Assembly: GCA_016178685.1 (NCBI GenBank)
Contig: JACOSU010000046.1
Span: 1-34,582 of the forward strand
Length of the DNA: 34,582 nt
Origin: Candidatus Eiseniibacteriota bacterium
Lineage (GTDB): Bacteria > Eisenbacteria > RBG-16-71-46
Direction: 5' to 3'
Shown here: positions 1-6,684 of the stretch, piece by piece
Layout: each line of letters begins with the position of its first letter
How positions within the stretch are numbered: position 1 is the first letter of the stretch
Notes under the pieces: model-generated
The model's database searches: none
What the model was told of the DNA's origin: nothing
The model's input: the letters and a program-made list of their open reading frames with translations, nothing else
Translations under genes and position numbers: made by a program

Positions 1-326
1 AGCCCCCGGTCATCGAGATAGACGTGCAGCACCGACGTTCCCGGCGGAAGCGTCGCGGTCGCGGCGCCGCGCGGCCCGCGATCCAGCTCCTCGACCAGTT
101 CCGCCACCCGCTCGTGGAGCGTTCCGCGTTCGGCGAGGTCCCGCGATTCGCTGGTCAGGCTGTCGCCGCCCGGCGACGCGAAGAACAGCCGCGCCGCGCG
201 CAGGCCGGTGCTCAGCGTATCGGGCCCTGTCACCACCGCCGCGCCCGGCGGCACGGGCGCATGAGCGCGCCACAGCGCCCACGCTAGCACAGCGCACAAC
301 ACCGCTCCAATCCACACGCGTTTCAT
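1..326 (-). CDS. GerMN-domain protein (partial, 3' end outside window)
   Basis: The visible 108 residues begin with ATG at 326, 13 bases after the amidase stop. They open with a short hydrophobic segment (residues 4-18, signal anchor or signal peptide). A region follows that fits the GerMN domain: a strand reading ARLFFASPGGDSL, a helix with SESRDL, then VAELVEELDRGP and TLPPGTSVLHVYLDDRG. The LxxGP and LPPGT-VLxVYLDD pattern is characteristic. GerMN domains occur in sporulation/germination proteins of Firmicutes and in envelope proteins of many non-sporulating bacteria, often beside amidases. The close spacing to the amidase suggests one transcript and a role at the cell wall, which is inference. 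In several genomes such a gene is followed by RNase PH and an ITP/XTP pyrophosphatase; that would lie outside this window. The family call is good, the exact function unknown. Confidence 0.8.
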   Translation of the reverse strand, partial: MKRVWIGAVLCAVLAWALWRAHAPVPPGAAVVTGPDTLSTGLRAARLFFASPGGDSLTSESRDLAERGTLHERVAELVEELDRGPRGAATATLPPGTSVLHVYLDDRG

Positions 327-339
327 TGCCGCGTTCGCC

Positions 340-1821
340 TCACTCGTTGCGCCGGTACGCTTCGATTCCGTCGGTGATCGCCCGCGCCAGCGCATCGAGC
401 CCCTCAGGAGTCGAGACGCGGGCGCGATCTTCGGGCGAGGTAAGCGTCGCGCATTCGAGCAGCAGACCGGGGGCGTGGACTCCCAGCAGCGGGCAGGGCA
501 ACCGCTCGCGAAGACGCGTGGGTCCGAGCCCCCGCAGTTCGAGGGATCCCAGCACCGCCTCGGCGAGCGCCCGGCTCTCGACCGCGTGCCGGGCCGCCAC
601 GTCTCGCCACGGCAACACGGCGATCGCGTTCGGACCCACGCCGCCCAGCAGGCCAGCCGTGGCGCTGACATCGGCCGGCGGGCAATACGCGCTGGCGCCA
701 CTCGAACGCGAGCCCGGCAGACCGTCGAAATGCAGCGAGATCACGAGGTCGGCGTGAGCGCGGTTCGCGGCCTCGGCGCGCTGCTGCGCATCGAGCCTGC
801 GATCTTCGTCGCGCGTGAGCACGACCCGTGCGTGGATCCGCGACTCGATCTCGCCGCGCAGCCGCCGCGCGAGATCCAGCGCGAGATCCTTCTCGACCGC
901 GCCCGCCAGGTTCACGCCCGGATCGTCCCCGCCGTGTCCGGGGTCCAGCACCACGACCCGCAGCGCGCGCGGTCCGGGCGGGCCCTCGGGCGCGAACGTC
1001 TCCCATGCCGGACCTCCCGCGCGGCAGATCTCGAGCGTCACTCGCCGGCCCTCGCTCTCGCGCAGCAGCCGGAAACCCAGCGCATCGGACGCCAGCGACA
1101 TTTCCAGCGCGCACCCACTCACGGCCGGCAGTGTCCGCATCGAGCGCATCAGGCCCTGGCGTCCCGAATCGGGGAGCACGCCCGCGAAATAGCCCGGAAG
1201 GCGGACGCGCAAGTGCGCGCGCGAGCGGCTCACGACCACCGCGTCCTCGGGATGATCGACCGGAAACACGATGCGCGTCACGCCTTCGGCCACGACCACG
1301 CGCGGAGATCCCACCACGCCGCCCGCTGGCACCACCACCACGCGGTCCGCGCGCGGATCGAACACCAGCCGGTTGACGCTCGAATCGCGGGGCAGCGAGT
1401 CGAGCAGCGCGATCGGCGCCTGCAGTTCGCCGCCCCTCGAGCGCACCGGAGACGTCAGAAGCACCGTCGATTCATCCACGATCACGTAGGGGTTGTCGGC
1501 GGTCAGGAGCACGCGATGGGCGCGCACGCGCAGCTCCAGCTTGCGCACGTCATTGCGCCAGAACTTGGTGGCATCGAGCAGGCGTGCGAGATCGTTGGCA
1601 CCGATCACGCGCTCGCCGTCGATGCGCTGGACCGGCGCCGAGTCGGGGCCCTGCGGCCGCTCCGGCACGCGCGGGACGCCCGCGATGGAACTGGCGCCGC
1701 ACACGGCGAGCGCGACGAACGCCACGATCGCGGCCAGCGCCCTGATGGTGCCGTCCGCGCGAGGCCCGCACGCCGCGCTCGCGGGGCGCGAGTGCCGGCA
1801 CGGTCGCTCATGCTGCTTCAC
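340..1821 (-). CDS. N-acetylmuramoyl-L-alanine amidase (Amidase_3) with stalk-like N-terminal domain
   Basis: A 493-residue secreted cell-wall hydrolase predicted to cut the bond between muramic acid and the stem peptide. I start it at GTG 1821, whose first bases overlap the smpB stop (4-bp overlap); reading further upstream only runs into smpB's antisense-free shadow frame. Residues 24-46 are a hydrophobic export segment. Residues about 60-160 resemble the copper amine oxidase N-terminal-like 'stalk' domain seen in Gram-positive and some diderm hydrolases (DLARLLDATKFW, then LTADNPYVIVD and a PIALLDSL strand). The C-terminal 205 residues are the catalytic domain. The zinc ligands are visible as H296 in LDPGHGG, E310 in AVEKDL and H364 in ISLHFDG. 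E456 in LLLECAT is the likely catalytic glutamate. The operon position after smpB and before a GerMN protein suggests an envelope-maintenance role. Confidence 0.9.
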   Translation of the reverse strand: MKQHERPCRHSRPASAACGPRADGTIRALAAIVAFVALAVCGASSIAGVPRVPERPQGPDSAPVQRIDGERVIGANDLARLLDATKFWRNDVRKLELRVRAHRVLLTADNPYVIVDESTVLLTSPVRSRGGELQAPIALLDSLPRDSSVNRLVFDPRADRVVVVPAGGVVGSPRVVVAEGVTRIVFPVDHPEDAVVVSRSRAHLRVRLPGYFAGVLPDSGRQGLMRSMRTLPAVSGCALEMSLASDALGFRLLRESEGRRVTLEICRAGGPAWETFAPEGPPGPRALRVVVLDPGHGGDDPGVNLAGAVEKDLALDLARRLRGEIESRIHARVVLTRDEDRRLDAQQRAEAANRAHADLVISLHFDGLPGSRSSGASAYCPPADVSATAGLLGGVGPNAIAVLPWRDVAARHAVESRALAEAVLGSLELRGLGPTRLRERLPCPLLGVHAPGLLLECATLTSPEDRARVSTPEGLDALARAITDGIEAYRRNE

Positions 1822-2306
1822 GCCCCGCCCCCGCCGCGCGAGCCCGCCCTGCGCGCACGATCCATCTCGCGGCGCGCGTCGCGCTCGGCGATGTCGTGGC
1901 GCTTGTCGTGGGTCTTCTTGCCCTTCGCGATCCCGATCAGCAGCTTGGCGCGACCGCGCGAGAAATAGAGCCTCAGCGGAATCACGGTCTGGCCCTTCTG
2001 CGCCACCGCCCGCTTCAGCGTCTCGATCTGGGCCCCGTGCAGCAGCAGCTTGCGCGCGCGCACCGGATCCGGGTTCCAGCGGTTGCCCTGCTCGTAGGGA
2101 GGAATGTGCATCTGGCGCACCCACGCCTCGTCGTTCTCGACCGTGGCATAGGCTTCGGCCAGGCTTGCCTTGCCCTGGCGCAGGCTCTTGACCTCGGTGC
2201 CGCTCAGCACCAGCCCCGCTTCGATGGTCTCGAGGATGAAGTAGTCGTGGCTCGCCCGGCGATTCCGGGCCACGACCTTTTCGGCACCGTCAGGTTCACG
2301 GGTCAT
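1818..2306 (-). CDS. smpB: SsrA-binding protein SmpB
   Basis: A 162-residue protein matching SmpB over its whole length. SmpB binds tmRNA and delivers it to stalled ribosomes for trans-translation. Hallmarks are the N-terminal NRRASHDYFILETIEAG segment, LSGTEVKSLRQGKASL, the MHIPPYEQGN stretch and a lysine/arginine-rich tail after GIAKGKKTHDKR that enters the ribosomal mRNA channel. The ATG at 2306 follows an AAGGA ribosome binding site. The extreme C-terminus (after DARREMDRARR) is a Gly/Arg-rich tail. The gene sits just downstream of tRNA-Leu and overlaps the amidase by 4 bases. No ssrA gene was found in this window. Confidence 0.97.
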   Translation of the reverse strand: MTREPDGAEKVVARNRRASHDYFILETIEAGLVLSGTEVKSLRQGKASLAEAYATVENDEAWVRQMHIPPYEQGNRWNPDPVRARKLLLHGAQIETLKRAVAQKGQTVIPLRLYFSRGRAKLLIGIAKGKKTHDKRHDIAERDARREMDRARRAGSRGGGGA

Positions 2307-2336
2307 GCGGTCCTTCGGAACCCGGAGCGCGGGTCA

Positions 2337-2356
2337 CCCGTCCGGTGCGGGACGGG
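2337..2356. other. 7-bp stem hairpin between tRNA-Leu and smpB
   Basis: CCCGTCC at 2337-2343 and GGACGGG at 2350-2356 are perfect inverted arms around a 6-base loop. It lies 10 bases past the encoded CCA of the tRNA and 31 bases before smpB on the minus strand. On the minus strand the T-tract (TTTTT) precedes rather than follows the stem, so it does not look like a classical rho-independent terminator. It may be a processing or pausing structure in a tRNA-smpB transcript, or simply GC-rich chance. Confidence 0.35.
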
Positions 2357-2366
2357 CGAAAAACGA

Positions 2367-2453
2367 TGGTGCGGAAGGGGGGATTTGAACCCCCACACCC
2401 TCTCGGGCGCTAGAACCTGAATCTAGTGCGTCTGCCAGTTCCGCCACTTCCGC
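2367..2453 (-). tRNA. tRNA-Leu (anticodon CAG, reads CUG)
   Basis: An 87-base gene including an encoded CCA end. The acceptor stem GCGGAAG pairs with CTTCCGC, the discriminator base is A, and CCA is encoded at 2369-2367. The anticodon stem ends in CTAGA/TCTAG around loop TTCAGGT, giving anticodon CAG. A long variable arm (CGCCCGAGAGGGTG region) is typical of a class II tRNA such as Leu. The T-loop reads GGTTCAAATCC. It has its own near-consensus promoter 18 bases upstream. Confidence 0.97.
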
Positions 2454-2470
2454 ACGCGGTCAGGGCGGCG

Positions 2471-2499
2471 ACTATAGGGAGGAGAGCAGCGGGCGTCAA
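2471..2499 (-). promoter_or_regulatory. Sigma-70 type promoter of tRNA-Leu
   Basis: On the minus strand TTGACG (2499-2494) and TATAGT (2476-2471) are separated by exactly 17 bases. The predicted start, about 7 bases below the -10 box, lies roughly 10 bases before the mature tRNA 5' end. Both hexamers match the consensus at five of six positions, as expected for a strong stable-RNA promoter. It probably also feeds smpB and the amidase. Confidence 0.75.
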
Positions 2500-2567
2500 T
2501 CCGGGCGCAGCGTCGTTCCCGGCCGCCCGAGGACGACGTCCGCCGAACTCGATGCGATTGACGCTCG

Positions 2568-3545
2568 TCAACCGCGCGCGCGCTTGCGCTCCATCACCTT
2601 CTGCGCGGCGACGACGATATCCTTCGCGCGCAGGCCGAACGCGTCCATCAGCTCCGCCGGTTTGCCGCTCTGGCCGAACCGGTCCTGCACGGCGACCAGC
2701 TCCATCGGCACCGGAGACTGTTGCACCACCACCTCGGCCACCGCTCCACCCAGCCCGCCGTTCACCTGGTGCTCCTCGGCGGTGACGATCGCGCCGGTCT
2801 CGCGCGCCGAGCGCGCGATCAGCTCGCGGTCGATCGGCTTCACGGTGTGCAGGTCCACCACGCGCGCCGAAATCCCGAGCGTCGCGAGCGTCTCGCGGGC
2901 GCGCAGCGCTTCGTACACCATCACGCCGCACGCGATCAACGTGAGATCGCGGCCCTCGGCGAACACTTCCCCGCGCCCGAACGCGAACGGCGTGTGCTCG
3001 CCGGTCACGACCGGCACGTCTTCGCGGCCAAACCGGATGTAGACCGGGCCCACGTGCTTCGCGGCGGCGAGCGTGGCCTTGTAGGTTTCCCAGTAGTCGC
3101 ACGGGACGATCATGCTCATGTTCGGGATCGAGCGGATGATGCTGATCTCTTCCATGGCCTGGTGCGTCGCGCCGTCGGGTCCCACCGAGATCCCCCCGTG
3201 GGCGCCCGCGATCTTCACGTTGAGGTTGGTGTACGCCACCGTGACGCGGATCTGGTCGGCCGCCCGGCACGAGGCGAACGCCCCGTAGGTCGAGAAGAAC
3301 GGGATCTTGCCCATCGCGGCGAGCCCCGCCGCGATGCCGCACATGTTCTGCTCCGCGACCCCGACCTGGATGAAGCGTTCGGGAAATTTTTCGGCGAAGA
3401 AGTGCACCATGGTCGATTCGCTGAGATCGCCCACCAGCACGACGATGCGCGGATCCTGTTCCCCGAGCGCCACCAGCGCGCGGCCGAAGCCCTCGCGCGT
3501 CTTCTTCATTTCGACTTTCTCTGGCAGCGTGATGGTCGCGGTCAT
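2568..3545 (-). CDS. Transketolase, C-terminal subunit
   Basis: A 325-residue polypeptide equivalent to the pyrimidine-binding and C-terminal domains of transketolase. With its partner it would transfer two-carbon ketol units between sugar phosphates in the pentose phosphate pathway, using thiamine diphosphate. The catalytic glutamate that activates the cofactor is E65 in VGVAEQNM. Conserved segments include GKIPFFSTYGAF, a histidine in AGAHGGISVGPDG, and the C-terminal TVKPID and EEHQVNGGLGG motifs. The ATG at 3545 follows GGAG. It lies 40 bases after the N-terminal subunit gene, the usual order for split transketolases in archaea and many bacteria. 1-deoxyxylulose-5-phosphate synthase is less likely given the two-gene layout and the motifs of the partner. 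Confidence 0.93.
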   Translation of the reverse strand: MTATITLPEKVEMKKTREGFGRALVALGEQDPRIVVLVGDLSESTMVHFFAEKFPERFIQVGVAEQNMCGIAAGLAAMGKIPFFSTYGAFASCRAADQIRVTVAYTNLNVKIAGAHGGISVGPDGATHQAMEEISIIRSIPNMSMIVPCDYWETYKATLAAAKHVGPVYIRFGREDVPVVTGEHTPFAFGRGEVFAEGRDLTLIACGVMVYEALRARETLATLGISARVVDLHTVKPIDRELIARSARETGAIVTAEEHQVNGGLGGAVAEVVVQQSPVPMELVAVQDRFGQSGKPAELMDAFGLRAKDIVVAAQKVMERKRARG

Positions 3546-3585
3546 GCGTTCTCCGGGCCCCGGGGCCCCTGGTCGGGCACGAAGT

Positions 3586-4497
3586 TCAGTGGGCGAGCAG
3601 GCGTGCGGACCACTCGGCGTATGACGTGCCGAGCTCCTGGAGCGCGGTCTCGGCCTGATCGGGCTTGGGCGGCTTGCCGTGCCAGCGATAGTCGTCCGCC
3701 ATGTACGAGACGCCCCGGCCCATCACCGTGTCAGCAATGATCACGCTCGGCCGGCCCCCGTGCGCGCGCGCAGCGGCGAAGGAGCGCAGGATGCCGGGGA
3801 TGTCGTGGCCGTCGCACTCGATCACGTTCCAGTTGAACGAGCGCCACTTGTCGGCGAGCGGCTTCACGCCCATGATGTCCTCGACGTCGCCATCAATCTG
3901 CTTGTGGTTGTAGTCAATGATGCCGCACAGGTGGTCGAGCCGGTAATGCGCGGCGAACATCGCGGCCTCCCAGATCTGCCCCTCCTGCTGCTCGCCGTCG
4001 CCCATCACGCAGTAGATCCGCCGTGGATGGTGATCGATGCGCGCGCCCATGGCGACGCCATTGCACACCGAGAGACCCTGCCCGAGCGAGCCGGCCGAAA
4101 CCTCGATGCCGGGTGTGTCGTGCGCCGAGGGATGACCCTGGGCGTGACCTTCGAAGGTGCGGAACTTCATCAGGTCCCGCAGCGGAAAGTAGCCGCGCTC
4201 GGCCATCAGCGAGTAGATGACCGGCGTGACGTGCCCGATCGAGAAGTGCCAGTAGTCGCGCTCCGGCCACCGCGGGTTCGCGGGATCGATGTTGAGCTCG
4301 TGGAAGAACAGCGCGGTGCCGAAATCGGCGCACGAGAGCGGCCCCCCCGAGTGCCCGGTCTGGGACTTCGAAAGCAGCGTGACGATGTCGCGGCGGATAT
4401 CGAGCGCCTTGGCCGTCAGTCGCTCGACCGGCCATTCGAGCCGGCCGGAGCGATGCGCGGCCTCGAGTTCGGCGGCGCCCGGGGCAGCAGAGGACAA
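3586..4497 (-). CDS. Transketolase, N-terminal subunit
   Basis: A 303-residue protein carrying the thiamine-diphosphate (pyrophosphate-binding) domain. The cofactor motif starts at G166-D167-G168 (GDGEQQEGQIWEAAM) and ends with the metal-ligand asparagine N197 in IDYNHKQIDG. Substrate-site histidines are visible in QTGHSGG (H49), SIGHVTP (H89) and GHPSAHDTPG. The start is TTG at 4497, supported by a GGAGG sequence 6 bases upstream; no nearer ATG precedes the conserved region. The gene is the first of a two-gene unit with the C-terminal subunit and has its own promoter-like sequence 45-73 bases upstream. Confidence 0.93.
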   Translation of the reverse strand: MSSAAPGAAELEAAHRSGRLEWPVERLTAKALDIRRDIVTLLSKSQTGHSGGPLSCADFGTALFFHELNIDPANPRWPERDYWHFSIGHVTPVIYSLMAERGYFPLRDLMKFRTFEGHAQGHPSAHDTPGIEVSAGSLGQGLSVCNGVAMGARIDHHPRRIYCVMGDGEQQEGQIWEAAMFAAHYRLDHLCGIIDYNHKQIDGDVEDIMGVKPLADKWRSFNWNVIECDGHDIPGILRSFAAARAHGGRPSVIIADTVMGRGVSYMADDYRWHGKPPKPDQAETALQELGTSYAEWSARLLAH

Positions 4498-4509
4498 GGG
4501 AGGCCTCCC
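4498..4509. promoter_or_regulatory. Palindrome GGGAGGCCTCCC covering the ribosome binding site of the TTG start
   Basis: A perfect 12-bp palindrome immediately precedes the TTG start of the transketolase N-terminal subunit. The GGAGG on the minus strand is the best ribosome binding site for that start, so the palindrome overlaps the translation initiation region. It may act as a dimeric binding site or cause transcript pairing; chance in GC-rich DNA cannot be excluded. Confidence 0.45.
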
Positions 4510-4541
4510 GTCGGGTCGGATCGCGAATACGAAACGGTCGG

Positions 4542-4570
4542 AACCTACACGGCGGGGCGCGCGGGGTCAA
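4542..4570 (-). promoter_or_regulatory. Likely promoter of the split transketolase unit
   Basis: On the minus strand TTGACC (4570-4565) and TAGGTT (4547-4542) are separated by 17 bases. The predicted transcription start is near 4535, giving a leader of about 38 bases before the TTG start. The same hexamer pair, TTGACN and TAGGTT at 17 bases, recurs upstream of the lipoprotein gene at 30378, which supports it as a genuine element. Confidence 0.6.
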
Positions 4571-4584
4571 TCCGCGCGCCCCGC
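4552..4584. repeat. 13-bp perfect inverted repeat with the -35 box in its loop
   Basis: GCGGGGCGCGCGG at 4552-4564 and CCGCGCGCCCCGC at 4572-4584 are exact reverse complements around the 7-base loop GGTCAAT. The loop contains the whole -35 hexamer (TTGACC on the minus strand). No T-tract follows on either strand, so a simple intrinsic terminator for the upstream LTD gene is not well supported. It could be an operator for a dimeric regulator. Confidence 0.6.
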
Positions 4585-4594
4585 ACATCGTATG

Positions 4595-4629
4595 TCGCGC
4601 ATCGCACTTCGCGCATCGCGCATCGCGCC
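4595..4629. repeat. Short imperfect tandem repeat, 14-bp period
   Basis: Two and a half copies of TCGCGCATCGC(A/G)C-type units stand at 4595-4608, 4609-4622 and 4623-4629. They lie between the LTD gene stop and the inverted repeat. There is no coding potential or known function; it looks like low-complexity expansion. Confidence 0.55.
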
Positions 4630-4655
4630 CGATTCACCGGGGGCGCCGGCTCCGA

Positions 4656-5294
4656 TCAGTGGTAGCGGGACTTCACCTCGCCCCACGTGACGCGTCGCGT
4701 CGGCGTGCTGGTGCACAGATTGGGCTGCCCCGGCGTGGGCGCGCAGCCGGTGCCGAGCGGCGCCGTGGTGCCGGTGTAGGGATCGAGCGAATCGAACAGC
4801 GCCCACGCACCGCTTCCGTCGGGAAAGCGGCCCACCGCGCGGTCCGCGCCGGCTTCGTGACTCCCGTAGCGGTAGCTGTCCACCAGCAGGGTTTCACCCG
4901 CCACGATCCGCCACAGCATCACGGCGTCGCCGCTGTTGGCGAGCGACAGGCCGAACGCGGGATGACCGGTCGCCTTCTCCCAGTCGTAGGCGTCCTTGCC
5001 GAATATCAGCCGGCGCTCGCCGGGCGCGAGCGTGCCCGAGAACGCGTAACGCGGAAGGGAATCGCCGTCGGTGAAGAAGAACCCGGCGAGGTTGAGTGCC
5101 GCCGGGTCGGTGTTGATCACCTCGACCCACTCGTCATCGCGGGATGAAAACGTGCCGCTGCCGTCCCAGTCCCGCGCCGGACCGGCCATGAACTCATTGA
5201 GGCGAAGCGGCGAGTCGGCGCTCGCCGGCGGTACGGGGACGAAGAACGAGACGCAGAGCAGGGCAAGACACGGCAGCGCGAAGGCAGCGCGCAT
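4656..5294 (-). CDS. Small secreted lamin-tail-domain (LTD) protein
   Basis: A 212-residue protein. I start it at ATG 5294, which is preceded by GGTGGAG and opens a clear signal peptide (MRAAFALPCLALLCVSFF ending near PASADS). An upstream in-frame start would add 32 Arg/Pro-rich residues ahead of the signal peptide and is unlikely. Residues about 25-150 match the LTD fold: LRLNEFMAGP, DDEWVEVINTD, LNLAGFFFTDGD, then APGERRLIFGK and LANSGDAVMLW. Secreted bacterial LTD proteins occur on surfaces and with nucleases or adhesins; the substrate here is unknown. Unlike the larger LTD protein at 8960-10579 it has no C-terminal sorting-like domain and ends shortly after a Pro/Thr-rich tail. It lies 190 bases after the aminotransferase, so it may or may not share its transcript. 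Confidence 0.82.
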   Translation of the reverse strand: MRAAFALPCLALLCVSFFVPVPPASADSPLRLNEFMAGPARDWDGSGTFSSRDDEWVEVINTDPAALNLAGFFFTDGDSLPRYAFSGTLAPGERRLIFGKDAYDWEKATGHPAFGLSLANSGDAVMLWRIVAGETLLVDSYRYGSHEAGADRAVGRFPDGSGAWALFDSLDPYTGTTAPLGTGCAPTPGQPNLCTSTPTRRVTWGEVKSRYH

Positions 5295-5484
5295 GGTGAA
5301 ACTCCACCGGGGTTCGATGAGCGGAGGCCTGCGGAAACCAGGGTTCCGTCGCGCGTGAAGGGCGTATCGCGGGCGGCCGAGGTGTCGCACGCGGCGGACG
5401 CGTCGCAGGTTGCATGGCGCGTGCCATCGTGATTCCCGCCCGATCCGCCGTCTGCGCCGGCCCGATCGTCTCCGATCCGTGCGG

Positions 5485-6654
5485 CTACTTCGCGCGCACG
5501 CTCAGGAACTCTCCGATCGATCCCAGTGCGGTGCGGATGTTTTCGAGGCTGTTCGCGTAGGAGAATCGCAGGTAGCCCTCGCCGTGCGCGCCGAACGAAG
5601 CGCCCGACAGGCATGCGACGCCGGCCTGCTCGAGCAGCGCCTTCGCCAGCTCGGCGCTCGTCATGCCGGTGCCCCGGATGTTCGGGAACACGTAGAACGC
5701 GCCGCGCGGCGTGAAACACGTGACGCCCACAATTGCGTTCAGGCCCCGCACCATCTCGTCGCGCCGAACGCGGAACTCGTCGACCATCGCCCGCACTTCG
5801 GTCTGGGGCCCGGTCAACGCGGCGATTCCGGCCCTCTGCACGAACGAAGCCGTGCAGGAGTTGGAATTCGTCATGAGCCGCGCCACGTGCACCGCGAGCT
5901 CCTTGCCCATGATGCCGAATCCGAGCCGCCAGCCGGTCATGGCGTAGGTTTTCGAGAACCCGTCGAGCACGATGCATCGCTCGGCCATCCCGGGCAATGA
6001 AGCGATGCTCAAGTGCCGGCCTTCGTACTGGATGCGCGCGTAGATCTCGTCGGAGAGGATGTGAAAATCGTGCCGGCGCGCGAGCTTCGCGATGCCTTCG
6101 ACGGTCTCGGGCTTGAGCACCGCGCCGGTCGGATTGTGCGGCGAGTTCAAGACCAGCAGCCGGGTGCGGCTCGTGATCCGGCTCTCGAGCTCCTTCAGGT
6201 CGAGATCGAAGTCGTTTTCCTCGCGCAGCGCGAGCGGCACCGGGCGCGCGTTGAGGAATTTCGCGACCGATTCGTAGATCGGGAAGCCCGGATTGGGATA
6301 CAGCACTTCGTCGCCCTCTTCGAGCAGCGCCATCATCACGAAGAACATGATGGGCTTGGCGCCCGGCGTGACGATCACGTTTTCGGCATCGCACGGGATA
6401 GCGCGCTCCGCCTTCCACTGCTCGGCGATCACGCGCCGGAACTCGGGCAGGCCGGCCGACGGACCGTAGTGCGTCCACCCTTCCTCGAGCGCGTCGGCGG
6501 CCGCCTTGCGGATGAACCGGGGCGTGTCGAAATCCGGCTCGCCGATCTCGAGGTGCACGATCTTCTGGCCCTTCTCTTCGAGCGCGCGGGCGCGCAACAG
6601 CACTTCGAATGCGGTCTCGGTTCCAAGTCGGCTCATGCGCTCGGCAAACTTCAT
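5485..6654 (-). CDS. PLP-dependent class I/II aminotransferase (aspartate aminotransferase-like)
   Basis: A 389-residue fold-type I aminotransferase that exchanges amino groups between an amino acid and a 2-oxo acid. Visible landmarks are EIGEPDFDTP near the N-terminus, N174 in SPHNPTG, D202 and Y205 in SDEIYA, the cofactor lysine K235 in DGFSKTYAMTGWRLG, and R363 in YLRFSYANS that would bind the substrate carboxylate. The length is normal. The start at ATG 6654 has GGAGG 5 bases upstream. The subfamily resembles archaeal/bacterial aspartate or broad-specificity aminotransferases; the exact substrate cannot be fixed from sequence alone. It follows the barrel gene by 30 bases, an odd partnership of metabolism and envelope. 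Confidence 0.93.
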   Translation of the reverse strand: MKFAERMSRLGTETAFEVLLRARALEEKGQKIVHLEIGEPDFDTPRFIRKAAADALEEGWTHYGPSAGLPEFRRVIAEQWKAERAIPCDAENVIVTPGAKPIMFFVMMALLEEGDEVLYPNPGFPIYESVAKFLNARPVPLALREENDFDLDLKELESRITSRTRLLVLNSPHNPTGAVLKPETVEGIAKLARRHDFHILSDEIYARIQYEGRHLSIASLPGMAERCIVLDGFSKTYAMTGWRLGFGIMGKELAVHVARLMTNSNSCTASFVQRAGIAALTGPQTEVRAMVDEFRVRRDEMVRGLNAIVGVTCFTPRGAFYVFPNIRGTGMTSAELAKALLEQAGVACLSGASFGAHGEGYLRFSYANSLENIRTALGSIGEFLSVRAK

Positions 6655-6684
6655 TCGTGCCTCCGCTCTCCTGCAACCCGCGCG

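Noticed and set aside
10..315. 101-residue Arg/Ala-rich open frame at the window start
   Set aside because: It is a different frame from the GerMN protein starting at 326, which has a signal segment and domain motifs.
2337..2356. Rho-independent terminator after tRNA-Leu
   Set aside because: The T-tract lies before the stem on the transcribed strand and only GC-rich sequence follows.
2307..2567. ssrA (tmRNA) beside smpB
   Set aside because: The interval holds only tRNA-Leu, its promoter and a hairpin; there is no Ala-tRNA-like end or tag reading frame.
4552..4584. Rho-independent terminator for the LTD gene
   Set aside because: The stem is strong but no T-tract follows on the minus strand, and the loop holds a -35 box with a matching -10.
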